Shown here: one piece after another, positions 14,611 to 25,820 of the stretch
How the letters are laid out: each line of letters opens with the position of its first letter
How positions within the stretch are numbered: position 1 is the first letter of the stretch
Assembly: GCA_021613535.1 (NCBI GenBank)
Contig: CP075497.1
Coordinates: 6,758,001-6,822,000, forward strand
Direction: 5' to 3'
Length of the DNA: 64,000 nucleotides
Origin: Adineta vaga
Lineage: Eukaryota > Rotifera
Program-made: the position numbers and the translations under genes
Notes under the pieces: generated by a model
Database searches by the model: none
Told to the model about the DNA's origin: nothing
The model's input: the letters and a program-made list of their open reading frames with translations, nothing else

Positions 14611-17446
14611 CTATGTATCAGATATTGGACTGTACAGAGGAGCATATTCATCATCAGCTGATTCACTTGGATAATAATGTTTCAGTCGAACATGCCATGC
14701 AATTGATGTTACTGCTGACAATGTACGAAATTGATGAACAACATTACGTGGAATAAAATAAATATCCTAATGAGAGCAAAAAAATCATAGAATATCTTTG
14801 GATGAATAAATGTCATTTAGAAAATTACATTATCGTATAATGATAAACGAACATAACGAATGCCATCACGTCGTAATTGATTTAATTTGCCTTCGTCACA
14901 CCATTGTAAACACTAAAAAATGTATTCTTAAAAAACATTTGTATCAATATTCAACTTACTTGCGATGCTGGTGGTTCATATAAATCAATCTTTAATTTTT
15001 CAACGACTTTTTCGAAATCTTCTGCATGAAAACATACAACATCTTTTACCATTCGATTAATTGTTGCACTTTAAAAAGAAGAAAATTAAGAATAGAGAAC
15101 AAATTTGTTCTTTCTTTCTTTCAATAACTAACGGTATTCCACAATGAACAGCTTTTAAAATTCCAACAGCAGCTGTCGTTTCAACACCATCACCATCACA
15201 ATGATCACTGTGTGGTTTTGTTCGATCTTCGACTAGAACTTCGCGAGGATCAGTTCCACGACCAGTAAATGTTAAATTGCGTAATTCATTAGCCATACGT
15301 TTTTTTGGATGACAACTTTTATGTTCAGCCGTTGGAACATATTGTTCACCTGGTCGAACCCAAAGAATAGGTCCATCATCTGAATCTGTTCGAGATTTCA
15401 TTTTTATCGAAGAAAACGGTCCCCACGGCATGACACATTGTAAAAATGGATTTTCTTCTAGTTTATCGATGAATGTAGGAAAATAATCTCCTAAATTATT
15501 TGTAAAAATAAACAAAAACGTATAAAATATCGAACGAAAGAAATTATTTTTTTCACTTACCACATTCTTCTTTTCCAGTAACTTTTCCAACTAATGAAAT
15601 ACTCAACAATGGTCCATAACGAAATGTTCCATTTGAATAGGTTTGAGCAAGCCGATTTCGATATTCACCCATTGTAGTTGTTATAACTTCTTTTGAATTA
15701 ATTAAATTCGATGTTTTCACAATCATTTTTGGATACGATAAACTAAAGTAATCAACTAAATCAGGTAAATATCGTGCGCCATCATGTAAAACACCAATGG
15801 AAAATTTAGCACGTTGATTGATTTCTCCATAGACCATATTAAAAAAATAATTTGCAAATAAACTCACATTTTCATCTGATAAATGTAAAAATTCATTATA
15901 ATAGATTCGAATTAAACTTGCACCACCATTTGGATGTTCTTCTGTATGAATTAGGTTTTGAAATATTTGTAAACGATCATTATTACTATTTGTTAATGAA
16001 AATTCCATATAAGGTGATGAAAGTCTTTGTTGTTGATGATCATATAAATGACCAGGTGATGATACTGATGATGAAGGTGATGAACATGTATCAGATATTC
16101 TATCACATTGTGTTTGACTGGTTTTCATATCATAAAGATAAACTTGGGAGTCATTAGGACAATTAAGATCTGTTGTTTGAGTTTCTTGTTCTTCTTTACG
16201 AATTGTTTGTGTACTATTTTCACATAAAGGTCGATCAATAAAATCTGTATAAGTTGATTTATCTGATTTAATTAAACGATTTGTTTGGATTGATTGATGA
16301 GAGATTTCGATGATATCATCTGTTGTTTGACATTCACTTGTAGTATATTGTTTCGATAATGATGACGATGAATACAGATATTTATATTCACCAGGTGAGA
16401 TATCTTCGGCTGTGGTTGTTGAATGATCTGATGTTTGAGTTGTTATTAATTCAGTACTTAAACGACGTTTAATAGTTTTGGAACGTTTATCAGTCGGAGA
16501 ATCATGCTGATCATTAAGAGGATTATATTTTTGTTTTAAACGAGTTGATGAACGAACTTGTACAGGTGGATTTAAAGATTCTGAATAGATTTTAAGAAGA
16601 AGAAGAAAAATAATTCAAAATTATATTGATGAAAGAAATTTACTAGTATTTGTTGCTTGTGGTTTTACTGTTCTAGTCGCTAGTTTCGTACGTTTTTTTT
16701 CTTGTTGTTCATTAAAAAATTTTCGTTTATTTCCATTCGCTTTTGAAATTTGATTTTTTAATGAATTTTCATCATGAACATTTGTATGATTATTAACACT
16801 TGATTTTGGAAGATCATAGATTGATGAAGAATCAGTTTCGTTGGCTGATGTACGTCTAGTAGATATCGGACGACGAGCAGTTTTATTATGAATTACTTCA
16901 TTTGAATTAAAAAACTTCCGAGAAACAATTTTCGTTGTCGATTGAATTTGTTCGTTTGAATCGATTGATTGTTGTGGATGTACAGGTACCGGTTCATTAG
17001 ATGGTGGTGAACAAACACGACGAATATGTAATTTAATAGATGTATGTTCATTTGGTATATCATGAGAACGTATGACTGTTGATGATGATGATGAGGATGA
17101 TGAGGATGAACCATTTGCTGTTAAAATATTATAGGAAGGTGTTTGAGCTTGTTGATTGTTAGTTTTACATTTAATAATTTTCGTCTTAACTGGTTGCTGT
17201 TGATCATCATCATCAATATCGTCGTCGTTGTCGTCTTCAACATCATTGTCAACGGTATGATTATGATCATTGATTGTTTCATCGAGTTCAGTCGACATGG
17301 ATAACGAATTCTTTTTATTATTATTTAAATCGTTAGAAATTGAATATGTCTACAGAAATTGAAATGATTTAATTAAAGGTAAATAGAGTAAGATATAAGA
17401 CCTTTGTTTCATCGTTGAGTGAAACAACTTTGCTAAGATCAGCCAT
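14611..17446 (-). CDS. RSBN1/DPY-21-like JmjC-fold protein (candidate H4K20me2 demethylase)
   Basis: Nuclear Fe(II)/2-oxoglutarate enzyme family; nematode DPY-21 and mammalian RSBN1 remove a methyl group from H4K20me2. The C-terminal half carries the family signatures: [79 protein letters not shown], and [13 protein letters not shown] near the end. HSD (within PHSDH) fits the HxD iron-binding pair and NVVHQF offers the distal His. The N-terminal half is Ser/Asp-rich and basic, with no domain recognised. An upstream exon begins [15 protein letters not shown] at 17446 and splices in frame through an intron at about 17351-17402 to the main exon; the inner ATG at 17297 is an alternative start. 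A TTTTCAG acceptor at 17461-17462 precedes the first exon. The stop is at 14611-14613. Length is about 815 residues in about six exons. Confidence 0.9.
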
Positions 17447-18333
17447 TAGATCATTTGTATCTGAAAATTTGAATTTATTTTAAACGTTATTTCATATTTG
17501 TTCTTTTTATGATTGTTTGGTAGATTTTTTTGATAACGATATTTCAATTGCAAAAAAATACATACATAATAATCTTGATCGAACAGAGGAGAAAGGGAAG
17601 AGAAGAGAGAGAAGAAGAATCTCTTATAAACAATTATAGGTATTCTATGTAACAACCAATTGACAAATCAATACCATGATGTACGTCTATTGAACTCTAA
17701 AATTCATCGGATTAATTATCAAATACAAGAAAATGTTATTAATGACGTGAGAAAAGATCATTAATACGATTTTTAATGAAATAATGCAAAATATAGAGAA
17801 ATTAATAGATGTCGCTGGTAGTCATCCGAGGGTAAATGGAATTTTATGAAACTAATCAATCATATAAATATTCTGATTAGATTTTTTTTATTGAAAAGAA
17901 AATCTAATGTTTATTTGCACGCATTTTTTATTAGAGACTGTAACAAACTTTTTCTTTCTTCTTCTTTTTCTTCTTCTTCTTCTCTTTTCCCCCCTTTCAG
18001 TTATGTACAATATCTATACAGACATTGAGAAATAAAGAATCAGCAAGAGAAAAAAAGAAAAAACGCAAGATTCATCTACGAGTAACTCTTCTCCGTCCTT
18101 TTCTCTGGCACGATGTATATACATTAACACAGTATATGCATACATCATAACCTTCCCATTCGCAATCCTCTCTGGTCGCTCACACCTGTTTCATAAAATA
18201 TGTCAAAAAAAGAGAACGAAAAAGAAAAAGAATCCGTCGATGACGTCGTTTACTATGTTTCTATTTCAAATCGTTTGATGAAACCAAATTAAATAGACGT
18301 CTTTTCTTTTTATTCTATGCTTTTCTTATTTCT
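17447..18333. other. Divergent intergenic region (RSBN1-like / receptor-kinase-like)
   Basis: About 890 bp between two divergently transcribed genes, so it probably contains both promoters. Visible content: a pyrimidine-rich TTC-repeat tract around 17950-17998 and a TGACGTCG motif at about 18240-18247 resembling a CRE half-palindrome. Activity of these motifs is untested. No gene is seen. Confidence 0.6.
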
Positions 18334-20465
18334 ATGATTATGATATTCGCAATATATCTACTATTATTATGTCTACCTTTTGTTCATTTAATCATTCCTG
18401 ATACATGGTCATCAACATCAACGAATTGTGTTTGGCATGTATACACGTCTAACGATCATTTAAGTAAAAGAATCGATTTACGAGATATTCGAAATCAACT
18501 TTTAACGTAAGATTTTATTTTCATTAATTTAATGTCAATATTTGTTTTTATTAGTTTTAAGTTGAATGATTCAACTTATTATTTTAATCCATGTAAAACA
18601 TTTAACCTTCCAATTAATGAAGATCCACATGTAGTCAATGGCGAACAATGTCATAATGTGTTAGGTTGTAAACGAATTGAACAAAGAAAAGATTATTATG
18701 AATATTATACAATTGCTCTTCGATTCAATTCAACAGTATTACCTCAAAGAACATCATTAACCACTCGATATTATGGAGCGAAGTAAGAAAAATTTAATTT
18801 TAGAAAAAATACGTTGTTTTTCTTTTCTTATTCAGATCATATGCCAATCAAAGTATTGATGTTGAATGTGATTGTAATCGACGAATTCATCGTGCACAAT
18901 TAAAATTTGTTAAATATCAACATACAAAAATGCCAGTAGGATTAGATTTTGATTGTAAAACTAACTAATGATATGACACGTAGGTTTTTTCTTTAACGCA
19001 TCGTTGTTGCTGTCCAAATGTTTGTGGAGGTATTTGTATATGTTTAATTTTTCAAAAATTATAATGTATTTTTTTATTTCAAATAGGAAATACATTCCCA
19101 AAAGGACTTTTATTAACGCTTCTTCTAGTTATTTTATTCATCATTGGAACAGCTGTATGGATCTTTTTTCAATGTCGACGACATTATCCTGAAAGAAATG
19201 CGTATGGAGCGATAGCAACTAGTAAGTATGATTCAGCTTTTCTTTTTGTTAATTATTTGCTTAACTTGAATGCTTAGCTGATCTAAACATTAATACATTG
19301 GAACCATCACAAGTACTTAAAATTGGTCTAACAGACTCAATTCATCGAAATGGAACATCAAAACGAACTCGTAGTCGATCAATAGTTCCTGTTCTTGAAA
19401 ATTCCACTATATCATCACAAGATTTTAAAATAGTTAAACGGTAAGAATGCAAATTTTCTTTGAATAGAATTTGAATGAATTGAATTTTTCAGATTAAGTG
19501 TTGGTGAATTAGGTGGTGAAGTAAGTGAAGGACGTTGGAATGATAAATTAGTTGCTGTGAAAACCTTACGTATTGGTGTGCATCCCGAGAAATTTTCTCA
19601 GAATGACAAAACATATCTTGAGAATGAAATTGGTTTATTAAGTCATGTTCGTCATAAGAATTTAGCCGCTGTTATTGGTATTTGTTTTGATATTGATATA
19701 TATCCTCGTATACTTTTATCGTTTGCTGAACATGGTACAATTATTGATTTTATTCGACGTTTTCCCACGAAAGTTGACTGGTCATTAAGATTATCTTGGT
19801 GTATAAATACATCCGATGCACTTGAATATTTACATCAATCAAAAATTCTACATCGAAATTTAAAATCATCCAATCTTTTAATTGGTGTTGATCTACGTGT
19901 ACATGTTTGTGATTATGGTCTCATATCAATTCTTCAACCATTACGACAAGCATGCGATAGCGAACGTTGTTTATGTAAATTAAGTCATCCAGCATTACCT
20001 GTTTCGATTCGTTGGTCAGCACCAGAGATTCTTTCAAATCCGTCCGATAGTTCGAGATTTAATCCACCTTGTGATGTTTATTCATTCGGTGTATGTCTTT
20101 GGGAACAAATTCGTTTAGAACAACCTTATGCTGAAATTAAAGACGAAGCAGAAGTTAGTCGAATGATTGTCGAAGGTATTCGTTTGACACCATTTGAAGA
20201 AACAGCGACAATTGTTATGCCAGATTACAATCAATTAATGAAAGCTTGTTGGAATGAAAATCCAAATGATCGACCGACATTTGAACGTATCGGTCAACTT
20301 TTACGAGAAGCAATACCTAAGGTGAAACAATTTCAAAAAATGTCATTGAAAAGACTATCTACGACGACTAATGCAACTGATATACAAGAAGAACATTCAC
20401 TTTTATTAAGACTTGATTCCAGATTATCAAATGATACACCCAAAACACCTAATCCAAATGTCTAA
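18334..20465 (+). CDS. Single-pass receptor with activin/BMPR2-type cysteine box and TKL-like, probably inactive kinase domain
   Basis: A signal peptide (MIMIFAIYLLLLCLPF) leads a short Cys-containing ectodomain that ends in HRCCCPNVCGG, like the CCC...C(N) box closing activin/BMP type II receptor ectodomains. A transmembrane helix (LLLTLLLVILFIIGTAVWIF) and a kinase domain (about 19440-20330) follow. The kinase has VAVK (the ATP-binding Lys), RWSAPEIL, DVYSFGVCLWEQ and NPNDRPTFERI, which resembles TKL-group kinases. Departures from consensus: the glycine loop is poor (SVGELGGEVSEG), HRD reads HRN (AAT at 19857-19859) and DFG reads DYG. Loss of the catalytic Asp suggests a pseudokinase. Introns are about 48 bp; the one at 18936-18983 was chosen because it alone joins the cysteine box in phase. 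About 600 residues; stop at 20463-20465. Not recognised as a named receptor; TGF-beta superfamily type II ancestry is inferred from the cysteine box and layout only. Confidence 0.85.
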
Positions 20466-20640
20466 AAATAAATAGTTGAGAAAAACAAAGCGAATTTTCA
20501 GTGAGTTTTTATCTGTGAAAAATACATCTGATATTTTGTAATAAATTAAAACAAAAACACCAGGTGTTTATCTATTCTCACACATATTTATACTCTGATT
20601 ATAAATGCTCTAAAAAAAACTATTCATACTGTTATAAAAC

Positions 20641-21378
20641 ATGCAGATCTTCATCACAGTAGTAGTGTTTTCACTAATTACGTTATATACACCTATCTAT
20701 AGTTGTATAGTTAAAGCAAATCCGACATTAAATGTACGTCAAACAGCTTCAGCATCTGGAACAATTGTGAAAAGTCTTTATCAAGGTACAACTGTCAAAT
20801 GCTTAGAAACGAAAAATGGTTTTTGTCGTGTTGGTACTGATCAATGGGCATCTGCTGAATATATTAATTGTGCTACATCAAAATCAGATTCATATGAAAA
20901 CACCGCACCTAAAGCTGATTATACACGTAAAACATGGCGTGGAGTTAAATTAAATCAACGTACAATCGATATGATTTTACGTGCAGAAGTCTATATGGAA
21001 CAAATGGGTGTTGGTGGTTTCCAATTTTCTTTGAGTCAAGGTTCATATTCATCTAGTGTTGCTGCCAGTGCTGGTACACATGATGGAGGAGGTGCTATTG
21101 ATATTCGTACGTCCGTTGTTAATAATGATAAGAAAAAAGTTGATACAATGGTTGTTGCTTTACGTAAAGCTGGTTTTGCTGCCTGGTCACGTGGACGTGT
21201 TGCTGATAGTTTTCAAAATAATAAACATATTCATGCTATTGCAATTGGAGATCGAGAAGCAGCATCAGGTGCTGTTAATCAAGTAGCAAGTTTTAAACGT
21301 GGTCGAAATGGACTTAAAGGTGATGGTGCCGATCCAGATGCCTATTTAGGCCGGGCAACACCAGCATGGGCTAAATAA
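20641..21378 (+). CDS. Secreted SH3b + M15-type (D-Ala-D-Ala carboxypeptidase-like) peptidase, likely horizontally acquired
   Basis: 245 residues in a single exon. A signal peptide (about 1-22, MQIFITVVVFSLITL) is followed by a bacterial SH3-like wall-binding domain (about 23-78, with NVRQTASASGTIVKSLYQGT) and an M15-like zinc peptidase domain (about 96-245). The M15 motif HDGGGAID supplies H147 and D154 as predicted zinc ligands, and KHIHAIAIG supplies the last His (H198). M15 enzymes cut peptidoglycan stem peptides. SQGSYSSSVAASAGTHDG and the C-terminal RGRNGLKGDG stretch resemble secreted actinobacterial proteins. Unlike its neighbours it lacks introns and has no T-rich AG acceptor just before the ATG. 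A role in digesting or defending against bacteria is inferred. Bacterial contamination is unlikely because spliced animal genes flank it on both sides. Confidence 0.88.
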   Translation: MQIFITVVVFSLITLYTPIYSCIVKANPTLNVRQTASASGTIVKSLYQGTTVKCLETKNGFCRVGTDQWASAEYINCATSKSDSYENTAPKADYTRKTWRGVKLNQRTIDMILRAEVYMEQMGVGGFQFSLSQGSYSSSVAASAGTHDGGGAIDIRTSVVNNDKKKVDTMVVALRKAGFAAWSRGRVADSFQNNKHIHAIAIGDREAASGAVNQVASFKRGRNGLKGDGADPDAYLGRATPAWAK

Positions 21379-22631
21379 AATTAGTTTCCCCTGTGAAAAA
21401 CTTTTAATAAATGAAAGATTACGATGAACTATTTATTTCTCCAATGTATGAAACGCTCCATATTTGTATTCTGTATAACATATAGGTACTAAATAATGAT
21501 TCTTCATAATAGAAATAATAGTAACATATGTTAGGAAAAGGTTAGAAACATGTGTATGTATTACCGTGAGAGTAAGATCAAACATTATTGACATTAAAAA
21601 TGATATTTTGTGATAACAAGTGTTCCGAATATCCGACTATTAACTGTCGATGAATTCTCTCATAACTTCGTTTTATATTAGTGACTATATTCTTTTGTTA
21701 TTCATCATAATTACCTTGGCGACCTTTATCATATCTGTCGCGCCATCAAATCTAAACTTCAATATCATCATACGATGATTGATAGCCCTATTTTATCTTG
21801 TACATGATCTTAAACTTTTTCAGTCGAATAACCTTGTTTTTATTAATGCGACACGATAAACATTTATGTAGTTCTGTGCGAGTTTTCTTTCTTTCTCGAC
21901 GTACACATGTAAAGTTCTCATTTTGTAACACGATGATCTAACGAAAGGTAGATCAGAAAAAACAATTGAAATACAAGATGAAAACATCAAGATTCAACTG
22001 AGAACATTTGTTATCTGAATTTAATCATGATATTCGATTCGAATACGTAGGATATTCAAGTTTTTGAGGTAATCAAAATGAAGTTGTCAAGAAGAAAAGT
22101 TGGACACGATTTTCGTTCACCAGGTGTTTTTCAGTTGAGAGAACATATGATAATGCATAGTCAAAGCTTTTAAGACGTTCATTTATTCTTAACATTCGAA
22201 ATTCGAATACCCATGTTGAAGTCGTATGACCTCTAGTTTAAAATAAAGGTCGAAATTTGTTTAGACAAAACATATGAATGAGTTCAGTATAAAATCAAAC
22301 CATATCAATGAGAGAAAATGCCCTTTATTTATTGTTTCATATTTACAATATTTTAATTTTCAAGTCCGACTGAACTGAATATCATAATAACACGAAAAAA
22401 AAGAAAAGGAAAAATATAAAATAAATTTCAGTAAAATCGATACGATTAATGATGACATCTGCTGAGATATTCTCTCCAAATTAAAGGTAAACGTGAACAA
22501 ACGATATTATAATTTTTGGATTAGTCTCGTTCGTTTACACTCACATTTTCTCAGTTTTAAAACCTGTTTTCTTAGTTCGAATTCTCCCACCTCTCTTACT
22601 TTCTTATTGTTTTAGTAGAAAAAGCCAAAAA
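21379..22631. other. Intergenic region with first copy of a direct repeat
   Basis: About 1.25 kb with no supported gene. It contains copy 1 of a diverged direct repeat (21841-22047, listed separately). The remainder is AT-rich unique sequence. Confidence 0.65.
21841..22047 (+). repeat. Diverged direct repeat, copy 1
   Basis: This stretch matches 24142-24327 in the same orientation. A 62-bp core at 21899-21960 is identical to 24201-24262; the flanks are alignable with substitutions and a short deletion in copy 2. It is non-coding as far as can be seen. It could be a small non-autonomous transposon or a duplicated regulatory segment; no inverted termini or target duplication were recognised. 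Confidence 0.85.
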
Positions 22632-22954
22632 ATGTCACATGTTCACGTCCCACTGCCAAGAACATCGACGGCAAAACCTTCAATTTTCAAAAAATATCGC
22701 TTAATCGAACGCAAAAGTATAGGTTCATTAGAATGAAAAATCGAAAGTTTTCTTTTCTTTTACATCTAGAAAATTCGATTCAATATTCACATGGAATTTT
22801 GCATTCGACAAAATTAGAAGATGCTAATCCTCGTACTCATACAGGAAAAAGTCAAAACTCACATCCAAATGAATTCCATAATGAAAATAAACGTACAAAA
22901 ATGAAAATGGTTAGATTTCTTCAAGACATTGAACCATTTGATCTTGATGTTTAA
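22632..22954 (+). CDS. Small hypothetical protein, two exons
   Basis: ATG at 22632 opens a frame starting MSHVHVPLPRTS. A GT at 22724 and a T-rich CTAG acceptor near 22770 join it in phase to ENSIQYSHGILHS, and the frame runs to TAA at 22952-22954, giving about 92 residues. It is His-, Lys- and Asn-rich with no recognisable domain, signal peptide or membrane segment. It lies between two copies of a direct repeat. The in-phase splice supports it being real, but there is no family match. Confidence 0.45.
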
Positions 22955-23096
22955 AAAAAAAGATAGGAAAAATTCATTAACTAAAACAATAAAACGTTTC
23001 TGTTCACAGACGGACGACCATATATAAAAAAAAAATTCTGAGCGACTACGCCGTCCACGATGTTTATTCATCTAATTTATATATATATATAAGGAA

Positions 23097-23635
23097 ATGT
23101 TGAATATCATTTTTAATCGCATTCTTGATTTAATGGAATATTCGAACGATAGTGAAGATTTGTGGATCACTATAGTTGAAACTGAGGAGGTAATCATTCG
23201 CTTCTTATCAATAACAAACAAATATTGATTTCAGCTTTAAAAAATGAAATGAATTTTCTTTTTTAGACTATTGAAAACGATGATCCTAATACTCAAATTA
23301 GTAACACACAGCGAAAACAACCAGAAGAACTTTTGTTACAAGTCCACAAGCAAAATGTTGTACATGATGAACACTTTGTGAAATTAATCGAAATAAACAC
23401 TTTATTAAATAAAAATCTTGTCAAATTAATAGAAGCTATTTCAAGATTAACCGAAGAACAATCTTCAACAAATGAAAATCTTGTCAAATTAATAGAAGCT
23501 ATTTCAAGATTAACCGAAGAACAATGTTTGACAAATCAACATTTAAAAGTATTGCTACAGAAACAAGCGAATGACGATGGAGGTGAGCAAAAGTTTACGA
23601 ATTCGTCATCTGCTATGGAAAATAAGTTGGGCTAG
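23097..23635 (+). CDS. Hypothetical coiled-coil protein with duplicated 21-residue unit
   Basis: Two exons joined in phase (donor after ETEE near 23191, acceptor TTTTAG near 23266) encode about 154 residues starting MLNIIFNRILDLM. The second exon is a predicted coiled coil in which NLVKLIEAISRLTEEQ occurs twice, 63 bp apart, after a weaker version (HFVKLIEINTLLNK). The unit has a heptad-like spacing of Leu/Ile. The tail is Asp/Gly-rich. No family was recognised. The near-identity of the duplicated DNA indicates a recent internal duplication. It sits within the 2.3-kb segment flanked by direct repeats. Function unknown; the inner ATG (MEYSNDSE, 23133) is an alternative start. Confidence 0.5.
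23414..23538 (+). repeat. 63-bp tandem duplication inside coiled-coil gene
   Basis: Two in-frame 63-bp units with offset 63 (for example position 23416 corresponds to 23479). The first 49 or so bases of each unit are identical; the last part has diverged. The duplication adds 21 residues, that is three heptads, so it preserves coiled-coil phase. Confidence 0.85.
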
Positions 23636-24687
23636 AAAAAAACTTGAAGTATTTTTTCATATGTAATGGGTCACTGTTTATCCTAGACCGTACCATCGTC
23701 TACGAGGAGAAAGTTTTTTTTCACTTGTCTTCGTTTTTGTCAATAAATAGAATATCAGAAGAACACGAAAGCACTTGCTAGCATAATAAAACCAACAACT
23801 CTTCAAAAGTGTTTTGTTTTTTAAGACAAAATTCGATAATAATTAGGAACATTACACACATACAGTGATGCCGGCGCAACATATTTTATAGAAGACCGAA
23901 AGGAGATAGTCAGATCAACAGATCTTCTATTCATACTAGAGAAAGAATCAGCCATGAACGTAGGTAGTGTCAGATGATGCACATGCATTATGGATTTGTA
24001 CATTTGATAATTTTAAAATAAATCAAACAAAGAACTGATTCTGATTAGGATTAATATTACATTATTTCAAAAAAATAAGTCATTTTCTTTTCAAAAATAT
24101 TGATTTCATCTATATGAAACATTACAATTAGAAATGTGTTCTTATTAATGCGATACGATAAGGATTTATGTAGTCCTACACGAGGTTTCTTGCTTTCTCA
24201 ACGTACACATGTAAAGTTCTCATTTTGTAACACGATGATCTAACGAAAGGTAGATCAGAAAATATCAACACTCAACTGAGGACATCTGTTATCTGAGTTC
24301 AATCATGACATTATCGGTTCGTATATAGAATGTCCAGAAAAAAGACAATTGTGACTTTGAAACATGCAGGTGAAACTCATATACCATTCAATTTATGTAA
24401 GTTTTTTTATTTATTGTATTTCTTTCGTCATTTAAATTTAGTTTATTAAAGTTTTATTAAAAGCAATTTACAATTGAATTAATCTCAAGTGTAAATTAAC
24501 TCTAAAAGGTTATACTTGAAACGAAAGTATTATTTCCGCGTCACTACGCATGTAAAATTGCATGAAATATCTCTAGTAAGTAATGACTTCATATGAAATC
24601 GATATTGAAGTAACGGATGATGATTGAAGGAATATCTGTTGACGAAAGAAAAATGTTTGAAACAATGATATTTATTTACTTTATTAT
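23636..24687. other. Intergenic region with second copy of the direct repeat
   Basis: About 1.05 kb without a supported gene. It holds repeat copy 2 (24142-24327). Short open frames here have no coding features. Confidence 0.65.
24142..24327 (+). repeat. Diverged direct repeat, copy 2
   Basis: Same orientation as 21841-22047, with 62 identical bases at 24201-24262 and about 2.3 kb between copies. It lacks roughly 18 bases present in copy 1 after the core. Confidence 0.85.
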
Positions 24688-25820
24688 TTATACCTGATCT
24701 GATGTAGATCGAAGTTGAATATGTAATTGACGTAAATATTTTAAATTATTTTGACATAAACATATCACAGACTGAATATATTCATAAAATTGATTTGTTG
24801 GAATTTTCAAGGAAGAATTAACTGTTTGAATAAGTTTAATATACTGTAAAGAAGGAGCTACTTGAAATAATAATGTAAATAATTCAGGTGGATGATCAGT
24901 AGATATCAAAAGTGTTTGAAGAGAATATAATGATAAATTTGTATTCATATCACAGTTTAAAGGTTCAATTATTAATCGAGAAAGATCCTAGAATGAAATT
25001 TTTGTTCATAATTGTATGAATATTTTCTACTCTCTTACCAATTCACGAATATTAATCTTTTGAAAATAACGCAAAGCTCGATCAATATAACGACATAATT
25101 TTGTCACACAAACATGATTCCACTGAAATAAACACATACATGAACATATAGTTGTCTTACGAAAATCTTACTGCTGATGATTGATCAACTAAAGATTTCC
25201 ATTTTCTTGATATCAGTCGACAGCTAAAATAAACTTTTTCAAAACAACTTTTATATACTCATCATTTCCTTACTTTAATCTTGTAGATACATCAGTATAA
25301 TCAATAATTTTCTGCAGAATACCATCATACTTATCTAGATTGAATTTCTCTGTTGTTTCATTGGCATCTAATTTTTGCTGAAATAAATCAATTTCTTCTT
25401 GTGACATTCCACAACATTTCAGTAATTCTAAATCTTCATGAACATAATATGGAAGTTTTCTACATGGCTTCGATGATAGTTTTGTTCGAGTGTAAACAGC
25501 TGATTTATCCGCAAATATGATTATATCATAGAGTGATGCATCAACATGACAAGATGTTGTTACATCAATCACTGATAAAGGATTCGAACCAAAGATTCTT
25601 TTCACAATTGCAGGTGGTAATTCTAAATCATGAAGAAACGAAAAGATTAGATGAAGAAATATAGGGTTTGTTACAGTGAATTACCTAAACCTAGTTCACA
25701 ATTTTGAGAATGTTGAATAATATTTCGATGAAACAATAAATAGCAATCATAGATTTTAATAGTTAAATATTCGTGAGTATTGATGTAATTTTGAACTAAT
25801 TCATATTGCTTATCGGACAT
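24688..25820 (-). CDS. F-box protein
   Basis: About 330 residues in six exons, start ATG at 25820 (MSDKQYELVQNYINTHEYL), stop at 24688-24690. F-box proteins recruit substrates to SCF (Skp1-Cullin-F-box) ubiquitin ligases. A candidate F-box of about 40 residues reads ILQKIIDYTDVSTRLK, then after an intron CRLISRKWKSLVDQSSA and WNHV, which fits the family pattern of hydrophobic spacing ending in R-W and W-H. The C-terminal part is Leu-rich (SLQTLLISTDHPPELFTLLF) and may form degenerate leucine-rich repeats. The N-terminal 150 residues are not recognised. All splices joined in phase by eye. No substrate can be suggested. Confidence 0.7.

Noticed and set aside
16893-17114. Minus-strand His-rich open frame overlapping the RSBN1-like gene
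   Set aside because: It is a shadow of the Asp/Ser-rich coding frame; the His runs come from GAT repeats read in another frame.
18936-18968. Read-through of the receptor frame to DFDCKTN and stop
   Set aside because: Splicing at GTAGGA (18936) to 18984 restores the phase needed for the cysteine box and transmembrane helix; read-through would end the protein before both.
21841-24327. LTR retrotransposon formed by the two direct repeats
   Set aside because: The repeats are only about 200 bp, diverged outside a 62-bp core, and no gag, pol, primer-binding site or target duplication is seen between or beside them.
25580-25590. GGTTCGAATCC-like tRNA B-box on the minus strand
   Set aside because: It lies inside the F-box protein coding frame (FGSNPLS) and has no A-box or cloverleaf around it.
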